In this document: positions 10,149-19,994 of the stretch, one piece after another
How the letters are laid out: each line of letters opens with the position of its first letter
Position numbering within the stretch: the stretch's first letter is position 1
NCBI GenBank assembly: GCA_025058595.1
Contig: JANXEK010000004.1
Coordinates: 18,216-82,215, forward strand
Source: Candidatus Bathyarchaeota archaeon
GTDB lineage: Archaea; Thermoproteota; CALKCG01; B24; DRYS01
Direction: 5' to 3'
Length of the DNA: 64,000 bases
Translations under genes and position numbers: made by a program
The notes under the pieces: generated by a model
Told to the model about the DNA's origin: nothing
Databases searched by the model: none
The model's input: only the letters and a program-made list of their open reading frames with translations

Positions 10149-12425
10149 ATGAGTAAGCTTAGCATAGCTAAGTTCAGAGCCACCATTAGAGGGATAGCAT
10201 CTGAGGCTATATCTTCAGGTGAGAGGAGGCTTATACTCTTAGCCGGTAGGGAGAGTTTACGCTATGGATGTTCAGCTATCCGTATCTACCGTAGGTTAGC
10301 CGGAAGGGATGTATCACTACTCTATAGTGCTGATACCGATCAGACAGGTGCTTTGATAGGTTTAGATTATGTCAAAGATAGATTGGAAGGTTTAGTCTCT
10401 CTAGATGCGTTAAGCTTGGATGAAAGCGATCTAGCTTTAGGTGGGACATGGGATCTCCTCCTCGTAGATTTCTCTAAGCAGTTTAGAGCTAATGATCTAG
10501 GTAGGTTGACCGAGGCTGTTAGAGGTGGTGGTCTCCTCATATTCTGTATACCGTCTATAGATGAGTGGCTTTCAACTCTTACACCGTTCGAGAGGAAGCT
10601 CATATCTAAACCTTACACCGAGAGCGATTTTAAGCATCTATTCAAGAGAAGATTCATCTCTAAGATCATCGATCATCCAGGGGTATGGCTTATAGATTTG
10701 GAGAAAGGCGAAGTTCACGGTGAGGAGATTAAAGTCGCTAGATCTGCCTCCTCGAGGTTTACAGTCAATCTATACGGTATACCCTTAACAGAAGATCAGC
10801 TTAAAACGATAGAAGCCTTCCAAAAGCTTATAGAAGCTAGGGGTAGAAGCTGTCTTCTCGTATTAGCCGATAGGGGTAGAGGTAAATCTGCGGCTATAGG
10901 TTTAGGGTTAGCCTGGTATACTAAGAAGCTCCTCGATGAAGGTAGATCTAGACTTATCCTATTAACAGCTCCAGAACCTAGTAATACCAAGACTCTGATA
11001 GAATTTCTGGTTAGGGGATTGGATAACCTACATATAGGGTATAGCGTTAGAGAGGTCGGTGGGATTATACGTAGGGTTGAGGTAGGCAGTATAGAGATAG
11101 CGTATACACAGCCTATCGTAGCGGCTAAAAGCAGGGTTGCCGTTAAAATCGTAGATGAAGCTGCAGGTATACCTATACCCATACTCCTAGATATATTAAG
11201 GGGTTCTAGGATATCCGTATTCTCCTCTACGATACACGGCTACGAGGGGGCTGGTAGGGGTTTCTCCGTCAGGTTTATGAAAGCTCTCAGAGAGGATCCT
11301 AAACTTAACGTGGAGTATGTAAGGTTGGAAACTCCGATAAGGTATCCTAGGGATGATCCTATAGAGAGATGGCTCTACGATGTACTCCTTCTCGACGCTG
11401 AACCTGATAGGATCGAAGGCGAACCTACGCTCGACCTGGTAAGCTACAGGCGTATAGATAAGGATGACCTATTCAGAGATGAAAGCATGCTTAGAAGCCT
11501 CTACAGTATATACGTACTAGCACACTACAGGAATAGACCTAACGATCTAGCTATACTTTTAGATGCGCCGCATCATTCAGCTAGAGCGTTAACCTACGAT
11601 GGCAAAGTTATCGTAAGCCTATGGGTTGCGGAGGAGGGTGGCTTAACTTTCGCATCCAGGGAGGATATGCTTAGAGAAGCTGAAGCTTCAGGTCACGTTA
11701 TACCTAGCCGTATAGCTCTATACTGCGGCGTTCTAGATTTCTTCAAGCTGAGGGGGTTGAGGATCGTACGTATAGCTACGCATCCAAACTTTACCGGTAA
11801 AGGTTTCGGATCTAAAGCTTTAAGTATGCTCGAATCTGAATCTTCAGGCATATACCATTGGGTTGGAGCTAGCTTCGGTGCATCTGAGGAACTCGTAAGA
11901 TTCTGGCTTAAGAATGGGTATATCCCATTGCATCTAAGTCCATCTATAAACCCCGTTTCAGGAGAGTATAGCTTGGTAGTAGTTAAACCGCTAACGAGGG
12001 AGGCTTACGAGTATATAGCTCAAGCTAACGTCGAATTTAGGATACGGTTGATCGAAAGCCTATGCGATGTATACTCGAAGCTTGAACTCGATGTAGCTAG
12101 ACTCCTATTATCGGTAGGCCTTGGAGGTATACGTGTAAAGCTTACTAGGAGTCAGGAAGATAGGGTTAGAGAGTATAGTAGGGGGGTGTTAAGCTATGAA
12201 GCTTCATGCGATTCTGTGAAAGCTCTAGCTAGGATGCACTTCCTATCTAAACCAGATGAGAGGGTTAGATTTGAATATTACGAAGAGGAGCTGATGATAG
12301 CTAAGCTTTTCATGGGTATAGATTGGGAGTCTATAAGGAGGATCCTCAAGATAGATAAACCTTTAGATTATATGAGGAGGATAACCGGTAAGATGGTGGA
12401 ATGGTATCTAGATAGATCAGAGTAG
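10149..12425 (+). CDS. tmcA: tRNA(Met) cytidine acetyltransferase TmcA-like
   Basis: Helicase-like Walker A (ADRGRGKSAAIGLG), DEAAGIP, GNAT region (THPNFTGKGFGSKAL). Confidence 0.93.
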   Translation: MSKLSIAKFRATIRGIASEAISSGERRLILLAGRESLRYGCSAIRIYRRLAGRDVSLLYSADTDQTGALIGLDYVKDRLEGLVSLDALSLDESDLALGGTWDLLLVDFSKQFRANDLGRLTEAVRGGGLLIFCIPSIDEWLSTLTPFERKLISKPYTESDFKHLFKRRFISKIIDHPGVWLIDLEKGEVHGEEIKVARSASSRFTVNLYGIPLTEDQLKTIEAFQKLIEARGRSCLLVLADRGRGKSAAIGLGLAWYTKKLLDEGRSRLILLTAPEPSNTKTLIEFLVRGLDNLHIGYSVREVGGIIRRVEVGSIEIAYTQPIVAAKSRVAVKIVDEAAGIPIPILLDILRGSRISVFSSTIHGYEGAGRGFSVRFMKALREDPKLNVEYVRLETPIRYPRDDPIERWLYDVLLLDAEPDRIEGEPTLDLVSYRRIDKDDLFRDESMLRSLYSIYVLAHYRNRPNDLAILLDAPHHSARALTYDGKVIVSLWVAEEGGLTFASREDMLREAEASGHVIPSRIALYCGVLDFFKLRGLRIVRIATHPNFTGKGFGSKALSMLESESSGIYHWVGASFGASEELVRFWLKNGYIPLHLSPSINPVSGEYSLVVVKPLTREAYEYIAQANVEFRIRLIESLCDVYSKLELDVARLLLSVGLGGIRVKLTRSQEDRVREYSRGVLSYEASCDSVKALARMHFLSKPDERVRFEYYEEELMIAKLFMGIDWESIRRILKIDKPLDYMRRITGKMVEWYLDRSE

Positions 12426-14006
12426 CTTGGTAAGCTTATCTTCGAATCCTTTAAACAATACATATAATTCTTTCAACTTCTCTCCATCAACCCCTACATC
12501 CACCACACTATCCCAAGGAAATACGTACCCCTCATCCTTCTCCGATAGATACCTACCTACATCTATACCTGTATCAGCTAAAGCTCTACGCCAACCAGAT
12601 AATCCTACACCGTATAGAGCCCATCTAGCTATAAGCTCTGCTAGCTCCAATCCTCCGAACGATAGTACGGTCTGTATCTGAGCCCACCTTTCATCGTAAA
12701 AATCCACATCGACTATATACCCATCGATAGACTCTTCAATCCTACGTCTGATCCTACGATAGGATTCTAAAGGCTTCAATCCACTCCATTGAAGAGGCGT
12801 ATGAGGTTTAGGTATCGCAGGATTTATAGATAGCTTTATGGAGCTTGGATGCCTGAACCCAGCCTCAATGGCATCGCGTACGATATCCAATATGTATCTT
12901 TCCTCACCTTCGAAGAATCCTACGAGGAAGTAGAGCTTAAGCTCTCTGAATCCTAGCTTATAGGCTTCACAAAATATCGACGATAACCCCTCCCTAGTAT
13001 AGGGTTTACCCAGGATGGATGCTAGAGGGCAGAAACCAGATTCAGGAGCTAACGTAAGCATCCTCTGCCCAACTCTTGCTATAGCTTCAAGCCTATCACT
13101 ACCGATAGTATCTAGCCTAAGGCTTGGGATCGATGCCTCTAAACCTACATCTATAAGATATCCTAGAATTTTATCTGAATCCTTATGATCGAAAAATGAA
13201 GGTGCATAAAACGTAATCTTCCTAACATTATTTACTTCAACCCCTTCATCTATGAGAAGCTTAATCTTCGCAAAGCTTCTATCCCTTTTAGGCTTGAATA
13301 TATACCCCTCTAAACAGAATAAACACCTATGGGGGCATCCTCTAGAAGCTTCTACCATCATACTCCTACCCCATATAGGCTCCCTATCTAACGGCTGCAG
13401 CTGCAGTATAGGGTGATATGCATCATCTAGGTTCGCTTGGTAAACCCTTCTAACAGGTGTTCTAGATAATCTATGCACATATACCCCGTCAATACCGGCT
13501 AATCCTTCAAGCATAGATCTCCTATCCCCTCTAGACTCTACTATTACATCAAGAATCCTGTCTATGGATGGCTCGAACTCGCCTATGAAAGCTGTATCGG
13601 CTACGCATAAAGCTAACAACGGGTTAGCCGTAGCTACAGGTCCACCTACTAGGAGTATAGGTGGATCTTCACGTCTAGAAGGTATAGGCTCGATACCGTT
13701 ACGTATAAGCATAGAAGCTATCTTAACTATATCCGGCTCAAAGTGTAGCGATGCGAGTATAGCATCGAAATCCCTTAGAGTCATACCATACTCTATACTC
13801 TGAGGTATATCATCAAGGCTTGGTTCAAATACTATACGATCCGCTACCACATCGTCATACGAATTGCATATGTAATATAGGGATTGATGAGCTAGGCTAG
13901 CTAACGCAGCCTCATAGCTTGAAGGATACAGTACAGCTATCTTCGTATACCAGGCTTTATACGATTTCGCTACCCTACCATACTCTCTGAAACGTTGTAT
14001 AGGCAT
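12417..14006 (-). CDS. Radical SAM protein (B12-binding type N-terminus)
   Basis: EASRGCPHRCLFCLEGYIFKPKRDRS; LAPESGFCPLASILGKPYT. Confidence 0.9.
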   Translation of the reverse strand: MPIQRFREYGRVAKSYKAWYTKIAVLYPSSYEAALASLAHQSLYYICNSYDDVVADRIVFEPSLDDIPQSIEYGMTLRDFDAILASLHFEPDIVKIASMLIRNGIEPIPSRREDPPILLVGGPVATANPLLALCVADTAFIGEFEPSIDRILDVIVESRGDRRSMLEGLAGIDGVYVHRLSRTPVRRVYQANLDDAYHPILQLQPLDREPIWGRSMMVEASRGCPHRCLFCLEGYIFKPKRDRSFAKIKLLIDEGVEVNNVRKITFYAPSFFDHKDSDKILGYLIDVGLEASIPSLRLDTIGSDRLEAIARVGQRMLTLAPESGFCPLASILGKPYTREGLSSIFCEAYKLGFRELKLYFLVGFFEGEERYILDIVRDAIEAGFRHPSSIKLSINPAIPKPHTPLQWSGLKPLESYRRIRRRIEESIDGYIVDVDFYDERWAQIQTVLSFGGLELAELIARWALYGVGLSGWRRALADTGIDVGRYLSEKDEGYVFPWDSVVDVGVDGEKLKELYVLFKGFEDKLTKLL

Positions 14007-14096
14007 AGAGGAACTAAGCCTCCTACGAATACCATACCCTCTCCTACTACTATACCGATTAATAGTTAAGTATAATTCCTATTAAACGATAAAATC

Positions 14097-15332
14097 TTGG
14101 ATTATACTACCATGAAGCCGGTTGTCTACGTAGCTAAACCTGGGTTGAACTATGAAGACGTATATAGGACGGTATTCATGATGCTAGATCGGCTATGGAT
14201 CATCTCGAAGCTTAGGATAGAACCTAGATCTAGGATCTTGGTTAAACCTAATCTTACGATAGATAAACCTTGGACTACCGGGGCTACCGTATGCCCATAT
14301 TTAGTGGAAGCTATCGTTAGATGGTTTCAGATGAAGATCGATGATTGCGAGGTTATCGTAGGCGAAGGATCTATGCTAGGCGTAGATACGTTTAAATCTT
14401 TCGAAGTCTGCGGCTACCTAGAGCTTGCCGATAGGCTGGGTATAGAACTAGTGGATCTAAACCGTCAACCAACCGTTACGGTAGAGGTAGCCGATGGTAA
14501 GGTATTGAAAGAGATCGAGGTAGCTAAAACAGTGTTAGAATCCGACTTTATAGTGAATGTAGCTAAGCTGAAGACGCATATACTTACACTCGTTTCGCTC
14601 GGTATGAAGAATATGAAAGGGATACTACCATACAAGGGTAAGAAGGCTATACATTTTCTAGGCTTAGAGCATGGGATAGTCGACCTTAACTCTATCGTGA
14701 AACCCGATCTAACGTTTATCGATGGGCTCATAGGTATGGAAGGTTTCGGTCCGCTAGTAGGTGAAGCTATAGAGCTAGGTATAATCGTAGCCGGTTTCGA
14801 CGTAGTTTCAGTTGATTCTATAGCTTCGTATATGATGGGTGTAGATCCATATGAAGTCCTCCATATAAGGTATGCTGGTGAACGTGGATTAGGTGTCTTA
14901 GAGCTAGATAGGGTTAAGGTCTACGGTTTAGATCCATCCATCGTTAGAAGACCTTTTAAGCTTCCACCTAGGAGTATAGCAGGTGATTATCCAGGTGTAC
15001 ATCTCATACTCGGCGATCCCTGCAGCGGTTGTATAGGCTCTATAGCAACAGCTCTAACTATAATGAAAGAGTCTGCTGAGCTTAAAGCGTTGATAGATAT
15101 GTATGGATGTTTAACCGTAGCTATAGGACCTAAAGCTAGGTTGGATGAGAGTAAGGGTTTAACAGTATTATGCGGGCGGTGTCTATATCGTACGAACGTC
15201 GATGGTATATTCATACCTGGATGCCCACCTCAAAGCTATCTTATAAGGGATATATTGAGAACGAAGATAGGTCTCCCACCGATATATGTAAGCGAGGATG
15301 TAGTTAGGGAGGCTGAGGAATTCTATCGTTAG
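14097..15332 (+). CDS. DUF362 domain protein with C-terminal Cys clusters
   Basis: ILVKPNLTIDKPWTTGATVCPYLVEAIVRWF, VAKLKTHILTLVSLGMKNMKGILP; GDPCSGCIGS, CGRC. Confidence 0.85.
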   Translation: MDYTTMKPVVYVAKPGLNYEDVYRTVFMMLDRLWIISKLRIEPRSRILVKPNLTIDKPWTTGATVCPYLVEAIVRWFQMKIDDCEVIVGEGSMLGVDTFKSFEVCGYLELADRLGIELVDLNRQPTVTVEVADGKVLKEIEVAKTVLESDFIVNVAKLKTHILTLVSLGMKNMKGILPYKGKKAIHFLGLEHGIVDLNSIVKPDLTFIDGLIGMEGFGPLVGEAIELGIIVAGFDVVSVDSIASYMMGVDPYEVLHIRYAGERGLGVLELDRVKVYGLDPSIVRRPFKLPPRSIAGDYPGVHLILGDPCSGCIGSIATALTIMKESAELKALIDMYGCLTVAIGPKARLDESKGLTVLCGRCLYRTNVDGIFIPGCPPQSYLIRDILRTKIGLPPIYVSEDVVREAEEFYR

Positions 15333-15342
15333 ATTCATCTGA

Positions 15343-15915
15343 TTATAGTAGGTTTCTAACACCTCTAGCTATATACTCTACGGCTATAGCTGCGACTATT
15401 ATAGCCGTTATGCTAGCTATTATCTCCGAACCGGTTTCCCCTAGAAGCTTATAGATTCTACCTATAGATCTCAGTATAGCCCATACGATGGCTATATTCA
15501 CGACTACCGCTATAAGAGTCGACGAGAAGCCTATAGTCCTTACCAGTATGAGGCTTGTGGTTATAGCGCCAGGGCCTACCAGGAGTGGGCATGCCAACGG
15601 TACCACGCCTACCTTTGCTTTCGTAGGGCTACGCCAGCCTTCAAGTAGTATCCTAACCGAGATTGCTAAAAGCAGTATTCCTCCAGCTACCATAAAGCTG
15701 TCTACCGATATAGCGAACAGCTCCAGTATATACTGGCCTAGAAGGGTGAACGTTAGCAGGAGTATGAAAGCTGTTATACCTGTAGCGTTGAATACTCTTC
15801 TACGTTTATCTTCGGATAGATCAGATGTTAGACCTATGAAGATAGGCACGTTACCTATAGGGTCGAGTACTGCGAAGAGGGCTATCACAGCCTTAGTTAG
15901 CTCTATAGGATCCAT
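15343..15915 (-). CDS. MarC family integral membrane protein
   Basis: AVLDPIGNVPIFIGLT; PLACPLLVGPGAITTSLIL. Confidence 0.9.
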   Translation of the reverse strand: MDPIELTKAVIALFAVLDPIGNVPIFIGLTSDLSEDKRRRVFNATGITAFILLLTFTLLGQYILELFAISVDSFMVAGGILLLAISVRILLEGWRSPTKAKVGVVPLACPLLVGPGAITTSLILVRTIGFSSTLIAVVVNIAIVWAILRSIGRIYKLLGETGSEIIASITAIIVAAIAVEYIARGVRNLL

Positions 15916-15926
15916 GAAGCCGAATC

Positions 15927-16286
15927 CTACCCCTTCCTCGATGTTAGATTTCTAAGTTTACCTAGGACGTCGAGCCACATAGATATCAAACTTACAAGTT
16001 CGAACTGTTTATCAGGATTAGTCGTAGCCGATACTAGATCCCCGAGCTCTTCAAGCTTAGATACCGCTATCTTCTCCAAGATTCTAAGCGATAGGTCAGC
16101 GGTAGTTTTAATGAGCTCTTCATCGCTCCTAACTAATATAAATTTACGGTTGCATAGAGGGCAGAAGACATCTTCTTTAAGCTTGAATAGTGGAACCTTA
16201 CATTCTGGGCAGCTTTCGTTTAGCATAGATGCTCCTAGCTTTAGAAGCTCAGCCATACGTTTGAAATCTGCATCCCTCACAGCCAT
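15927..16286 (-). CDS. Zinc-ribbon autoantigen-1 (Sssca1)-like family protein
   Basis: MAELLKLGASMLNESCPECKVPLFKLKEDVFCPLCNRKF. Confidence 0.8.
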   Translation of the reverse strand: MAVRDADFKRMAELLKLGASMLNESCPECKVPLFKLKEDVFCPLCNRKFILVRSDEELIKTTADLSLRILEKIAVSKLEELGDLVSATTNPDKQFELVSLISMWLDVLGKLRNLTSRKG

Positions 16287-16452
16287 ATGGTTAACCCCTA
16301 TAATCTATGAATAACTCCTCCTCTTTAAGGATTAATCTAGATCGAACGTTAGGTTTAAAGGCTTGATAACGGTTATTTAACGATACCGAATATATAGGAT
16401 CCGGGTAGATCGCAGCGGGTATCCCGGTTAAACAGGTTGGAGGTGATGCCAT

Positions 16453-16737
16453 TTGTCTAGTAGGAAGAAGCCTACATCGGAGGAATATAAAGCTAGAGTT
16501 GCTCAAGCTATACAGCTCATGGAGACTATAGTTAACGACCGTCTAACGCCTAGAAATATAAGAAGGGTTGTAAGCGAAGGTATAGAACTACTTAAATCTG
16601 AGAAGCTAAGCTTAGCGGCTAGAGCTGTACAGGTTATAGAGTCTCTTGATGAGATTATGCAGGATCCAAATATGCCTCTATATGCTAGAACTAAGCTCTG
16701 GCAGATAATATCGTACCTAGAAGGGATTAGAGACTGA
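16453..16737 (+). CDS. UPF0147 family protein
   Basis: VNDRLTPRNIRRVVSEGIELL...IMQDPNMPLYARTKLWQIISYLEGI. Confidence 0.9.
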   Translation: MSSRKKPTSEEYKARVAQAIQLMETIVNDRLTPRNIRRVVSEGIELLKSEKLSLAARAVQVIESLDEIMQDPNMPLYARTKLWQIISYLEGIRD

Positions 16738-18173
16738 TGTGCTTCAAGGTTAAAGTTAGGGGTATATATGCTACAGCGTTAACTAAACTACTGTTAGACG
16801 TCGGTTTCACCATAGTGGATCCAAGCTTAGAGGTTAAGAGGAGACTGAACCTAGAGGATTCTTTATACGAGGAGCCTGATGTATATGTTACGCAGGATGA
16901 TAGGGACCCTAGTAGGATAATAGTCGAAGGCGCTAGCGAAGCCTGTAAAGCTTTGATAGATATTCTGAGACGTGAAGTGCCGTGTATAGCTGTTTTCGAA
17001 TCTAAGTTCAACCCATATTCTATATACCTAGCTACAGTTGTAGCCGGGGTAGATGAAGGTATACTAGTCGATATAGGCGGAGTCTATGGCCTCCTCGTGG
17101 GAGCTAGCAGAACCTACTCTATAGGTGAGAGGATTCTCGTTCAGGTTCAGGCTCCATGCTGGAGCGGTATACCTAAGCTTTCAGATAACATAGTGCTCAG
17201 AGGGAGATTTACCAAGATATCGCAGGGGTTCGGCGTAGAATTCGATCCTAGGATAAGAAGCGAAGAGGTGAAGATGGATTTAGCTAGACTTGTAGAGAGA
17301 ATCGGGTTGAAAGGATTCAAGGTATACTTCTCAGCCTACTCTACAAGTAGACCGATAACCGATATAGCTACAGATCTCTCGGATATCCTATCGAAGTATC
17401 TACGTATATCTAGAGAGCTGAACGAGGGTAACGCTCCTCGTATCGTAGAGCAGGGTGTTAAAGCTTTCCTAGTAGAATTTACGGGTATATCTAAAGCTAA
17501 GCTTGATGAGATACGTAGCTCTACAACTCCTACCGTCGAAGGCCATCATAGCTTTAAATGTTGTGAAGACCTCGGGAAGATAGTCGATTTCTCCGAATAC
17601 CTGATCGCTAGAGGCTTCGATAGAAAGACGTTAAGCGATATACTTAGAGGATATGTTCATCGATCGATAGAGTTGGGATCTAGAGTAGACCTCATACATG
17701 CAACCCTTACAGGCAGGGTTCTGAAGCTTAAACCTGGTATGGTGAAGTTTTTCGATGGTAGATCGATGATAGTTAAACGTGTATTCACAGGTAAAGGTAT
17801 GTATGACGGGCTTAATATCCCGATATCCTCGGGGGATGTATGCTATACGGTTATCGAGGATGGATCATGGTTTCTGAGACATATATACCTGTCCCAGGAT
17901 GGATTGAAAGGTGAGTATATCAACGTAAATACCCCACCTGAAATCCTTCCAGGTAGAGTTAGGTATCTAGATCTAGCCGTAGACGTGGTGAAGACATCTG
18001 ACGGTGATGTTAGGATAGTGGATCTAGAGGAGCTTGAAAGATTCCTAAGCGAAGGCGTCATAGGTAGAGATCTATACGAGCTTGCCATAGCTAAAGCCAG
18101 AGAAGCTGAGGATGGATTAAAAAGCGGGTGGAAATCTGCAGATGAGATCCTAAGATATATAGAGTTTATTTAG
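16737..18173 (+). CDS. FAU-1-like RNA-binding/ribonuclease protein with DUF402 domain
   Basis: Basic N-terminal RNase E/G-like region and C-terminal DUF402 (FDGRSMIVKRVFTGKGMYDGLNIP...DGSWFLRHIYLSQDGLKGEYINVNTPPEI). Confidence 0.85.
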   Translation: MCFKVKVRGIYATALTKLLLDVGFTIVDPSLEVKRRLNLEDSLYEEPDVYVTQDDRDPSRIIVEGASEACKALIDILRREVPCIAVFESKFNPYSIYLATVVAGVDEGILVDIGGVYGLLVGASRTYSIGERILVQVQAPCWSGIPKLSDNIVLRGRFTKISQGFGVEFDPRIRSEEVKMDLARLVERIGLKGFKVYFSAYSTSRPITDIATDLSDILSKYLRISRELNEGNAPRIVEQGVKAFLVEFTGISKAKLDEIRSSTTPTVEGHHSFKCCEDLGKIVDFSEYLIARGFDRKTLSDILRGYVHRSIELGSRVDLIHATLTGRVLKLKPGMVKFFDGRSMIVKRVFTGKGMYDGLNIPISSGDVCYTVIEDGSWFLRHIYLSQDGLKGEYINVNTPPEILPGRVRYLDLAVDVVKTSDGDVRIVDLEELERFLSEGVIGRDLYELAIAKAREAEDGLKSGWKSADEILRYIEFI

Positions 18174-18476
18174 ATCTGAGTTGTAGCCGCCTGTATAGAC
18201 TTTAAAAGATATTATCCTTAAGCTCGATATAGCTTCCACGTTATGGGTAACCCCCGGCGGTATATATACTATATCGCCTCTAGAGATCGTTAACTCTTCA
18301 TCCCCGATCCTAACCTTAGCCTCCCCCTCAACTACATAGTATACTTCTTCGTATGATTCATGCGTGTGTAGAGCAGCCTTCTCACCTACCTTCATGATAG
18401 TATCCCACAGTCCAACTATCCTTCTAGCTATAGGCTTCAATAATACACCATGCTCACCCATCTTACCTACATACAT
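18150..18476 (-). CDS. Cupin domain protein
   Basis: LHTHESYEEVYYVVEGEAKVRIGDEELTISRGDIVYIPPGVTHNVEA. Confidence 0.88.
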   Translation of the reverse strand: MYVGKMGEHGVLLKPIARRIVGLWDTIMKVGEKAALHTHESYEEVYYVVEGEAKVRIGDEELTISRGDIVYIPPGVTHNVEAISSLRIISFKVYTGGYNSDLNKLYIS

Positions 18477-18674
18477 ACCTACACTCTGCTAGACCTCACA
18501 CCAATCTTTACTATTTATCTCACCGACAGTACAAACTTGATATAGCTCCTACCGGACACTTATTATCCAACATTGAAGATTACATTCAGCTACCTCTCTC
18601 AGACGTAGTTTCAAGGTTAATACCTAGATCTATGCTCTATTAATCCCCAGCGATACTAGGATCTAGATAGAGGT

Positions 18675-19379
18675 TTATCCCTTCTTTAAAACAACTTTAT
18701 CAGGATACCCTACTATCAATAGATCCGCATACCCTGAAAACAAGCCCGTCTCTATAATCCCAGGTATAGATTTAAGCTTCCTATTAAGCTCCCTAGGATC
18801 ATCCACCCCTCCATCTACATATAGATCTACGAGTACCCCACCGATATCCGATAGTAGAGGACCAAACTTACCCCTACTCGCTACACGTGCCTCAGATCTA
18901 AACCCCATAGATTTAAGCCTCCTACAAGTCATGGATACGGCTTGAGGAATAACATCTAACGGTATCGGTCCCTTTAAACCGAGTCTATCCACCAGCTTAC
19001 CATAATCCACCACGAATATACGCCTAGAAGAATTGTATGCTAAAATCTTCTCGAGCGTAAGACATCCCCCTCCACCCTTCACCATATCCAGATTCGGATC
19101 GACCTCATCGGCGCTATCCACATATATATCCACCTGATCTAAGGATTCAAGCGATAAAACCTTAAACCCGTAACTAGATAATTTGAGTGAAGTACCTACA
19201 GACGAGCATACAAACGATGAATCCTTGAAGCTTAGATTCGCTATACGATCTATGAGGAGCGATATAGTAAAGCCGGAACCTAACCCTATGATCCTAGGCT
19301 CCTCGGATTCTATAAGCTTCAAAGCTTCATCTACAGCTTTAAGTCTAGCTCTAATTATATCATCTTGAGAAGACGGCAG
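18675..19379 (-). CDS. rpiA: Ribose-5-phosphate isomerase A, start extended to an in-frame CTG at 19379
   Basis: IIGLGSGFT, DSADEVDPNLDMVKGGGGCLTLEKILAY; extension LPSSQDDIIRARLKAVDEALKLIESEEP; upstream AGGGGTGAT SD-like motif. Confidence 0.85.
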   Translation of the reverse strand: MPSSQDDIIRARLKAVDEALKLIESEEPRIIGLGSGFTISLLIDRIANLSFKDSSFVCSSVGTSLKLSSYGFKVLSLESLDQVDIYVDSADEVDPNLDMVKGGGGCLTLEKILAYNSSRRIFVVDYGKLVDRLGLKGPIPLDVIPQAVSMTCRRLKSMGFRSEARVASRGKFGPLLSDIGGVLVDLYVDGGVDDPRELNRKLKSIPGIIETGLFSGYADLLIVGYPDKVVLKKG

Positions 19380-19440
19380 AGGTAATCACCCCTAAGAGTA
19401 AGGGTAAAAATAGTGGGGTTACGTGTATCGTCCACCTAGT

Positions 19441-19851
19441 TTAACCTGTAACCGTAACTGTAGTTGTGAACTCTCCCTTATCGGTAATCAACCTTATCGT
19501 TAACCTAACGGATTGACCTGCTGCTATACTACCCCTAGCAAGGCTTACATCGAGCTGTCTGGATGCACCTGGATCTAGTAATGCACCCACCGCAGCTGTT
19601 CCTTCTATACCTGTATCAGATATCCTTATCTCCCTTACCCTAATCCTCACCTCTCCATTATTAGCTACTGTCAACCTTATGATGTTTCCTCCTACTACAC
19701 CTGCACTTGTTACGGTTGCGCTCGCTCTACCGGCTGGTGCTCCGATAGGTATCTTCGAGAATACAACCCAAGACATTAAGGCTACGAAGAGTACGAGATC
19801 GACGAGAGCTATTATAGCACCTTTACCTATAGCTTTCCTACCACTCCTCAA
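19441..19851 (-). CDS. Small secreted/anchored protein, possible type IV pilin-like
   Basis: N-terminal RKAIGKGAIIALVDLVLFVALMSWVVF followed by beta-rich domain. Confidence 0.5.
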   Translation of the reverse strand: MRSGRKAIGKGAIIALVDLVLFVALMSWVVFSKIPIGAPAGRASATVTSAGVVGGNIIRLTVANNGEVRIRVREIRISDTGIEGTAAVGALLDPGASRQLDVSLARGSIAAGQSVRLTIRLITDKGEFTTTVTVTG

Positions 19852-19994
19852 ATCCTTCTACACCCTGAAAATATAGAGGGTTTAGTTTGAAATATAAGGC
19901 TTACGCTACCTTCATACCACTCGTTAATTTCCGCTTCTATACACTACTTTTATCTAACCCTCTCTTAGATACATTTTAAGGGTAGTTTCCAGAG

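Noticed and set aside
18541-18590. Minus-strand CNLQCW..CPVGAIS resembling a degraded 4Fe-4S ferredoxin
   Set aside because: Needs a frameshift over a very short stretch; too little sequence to support.
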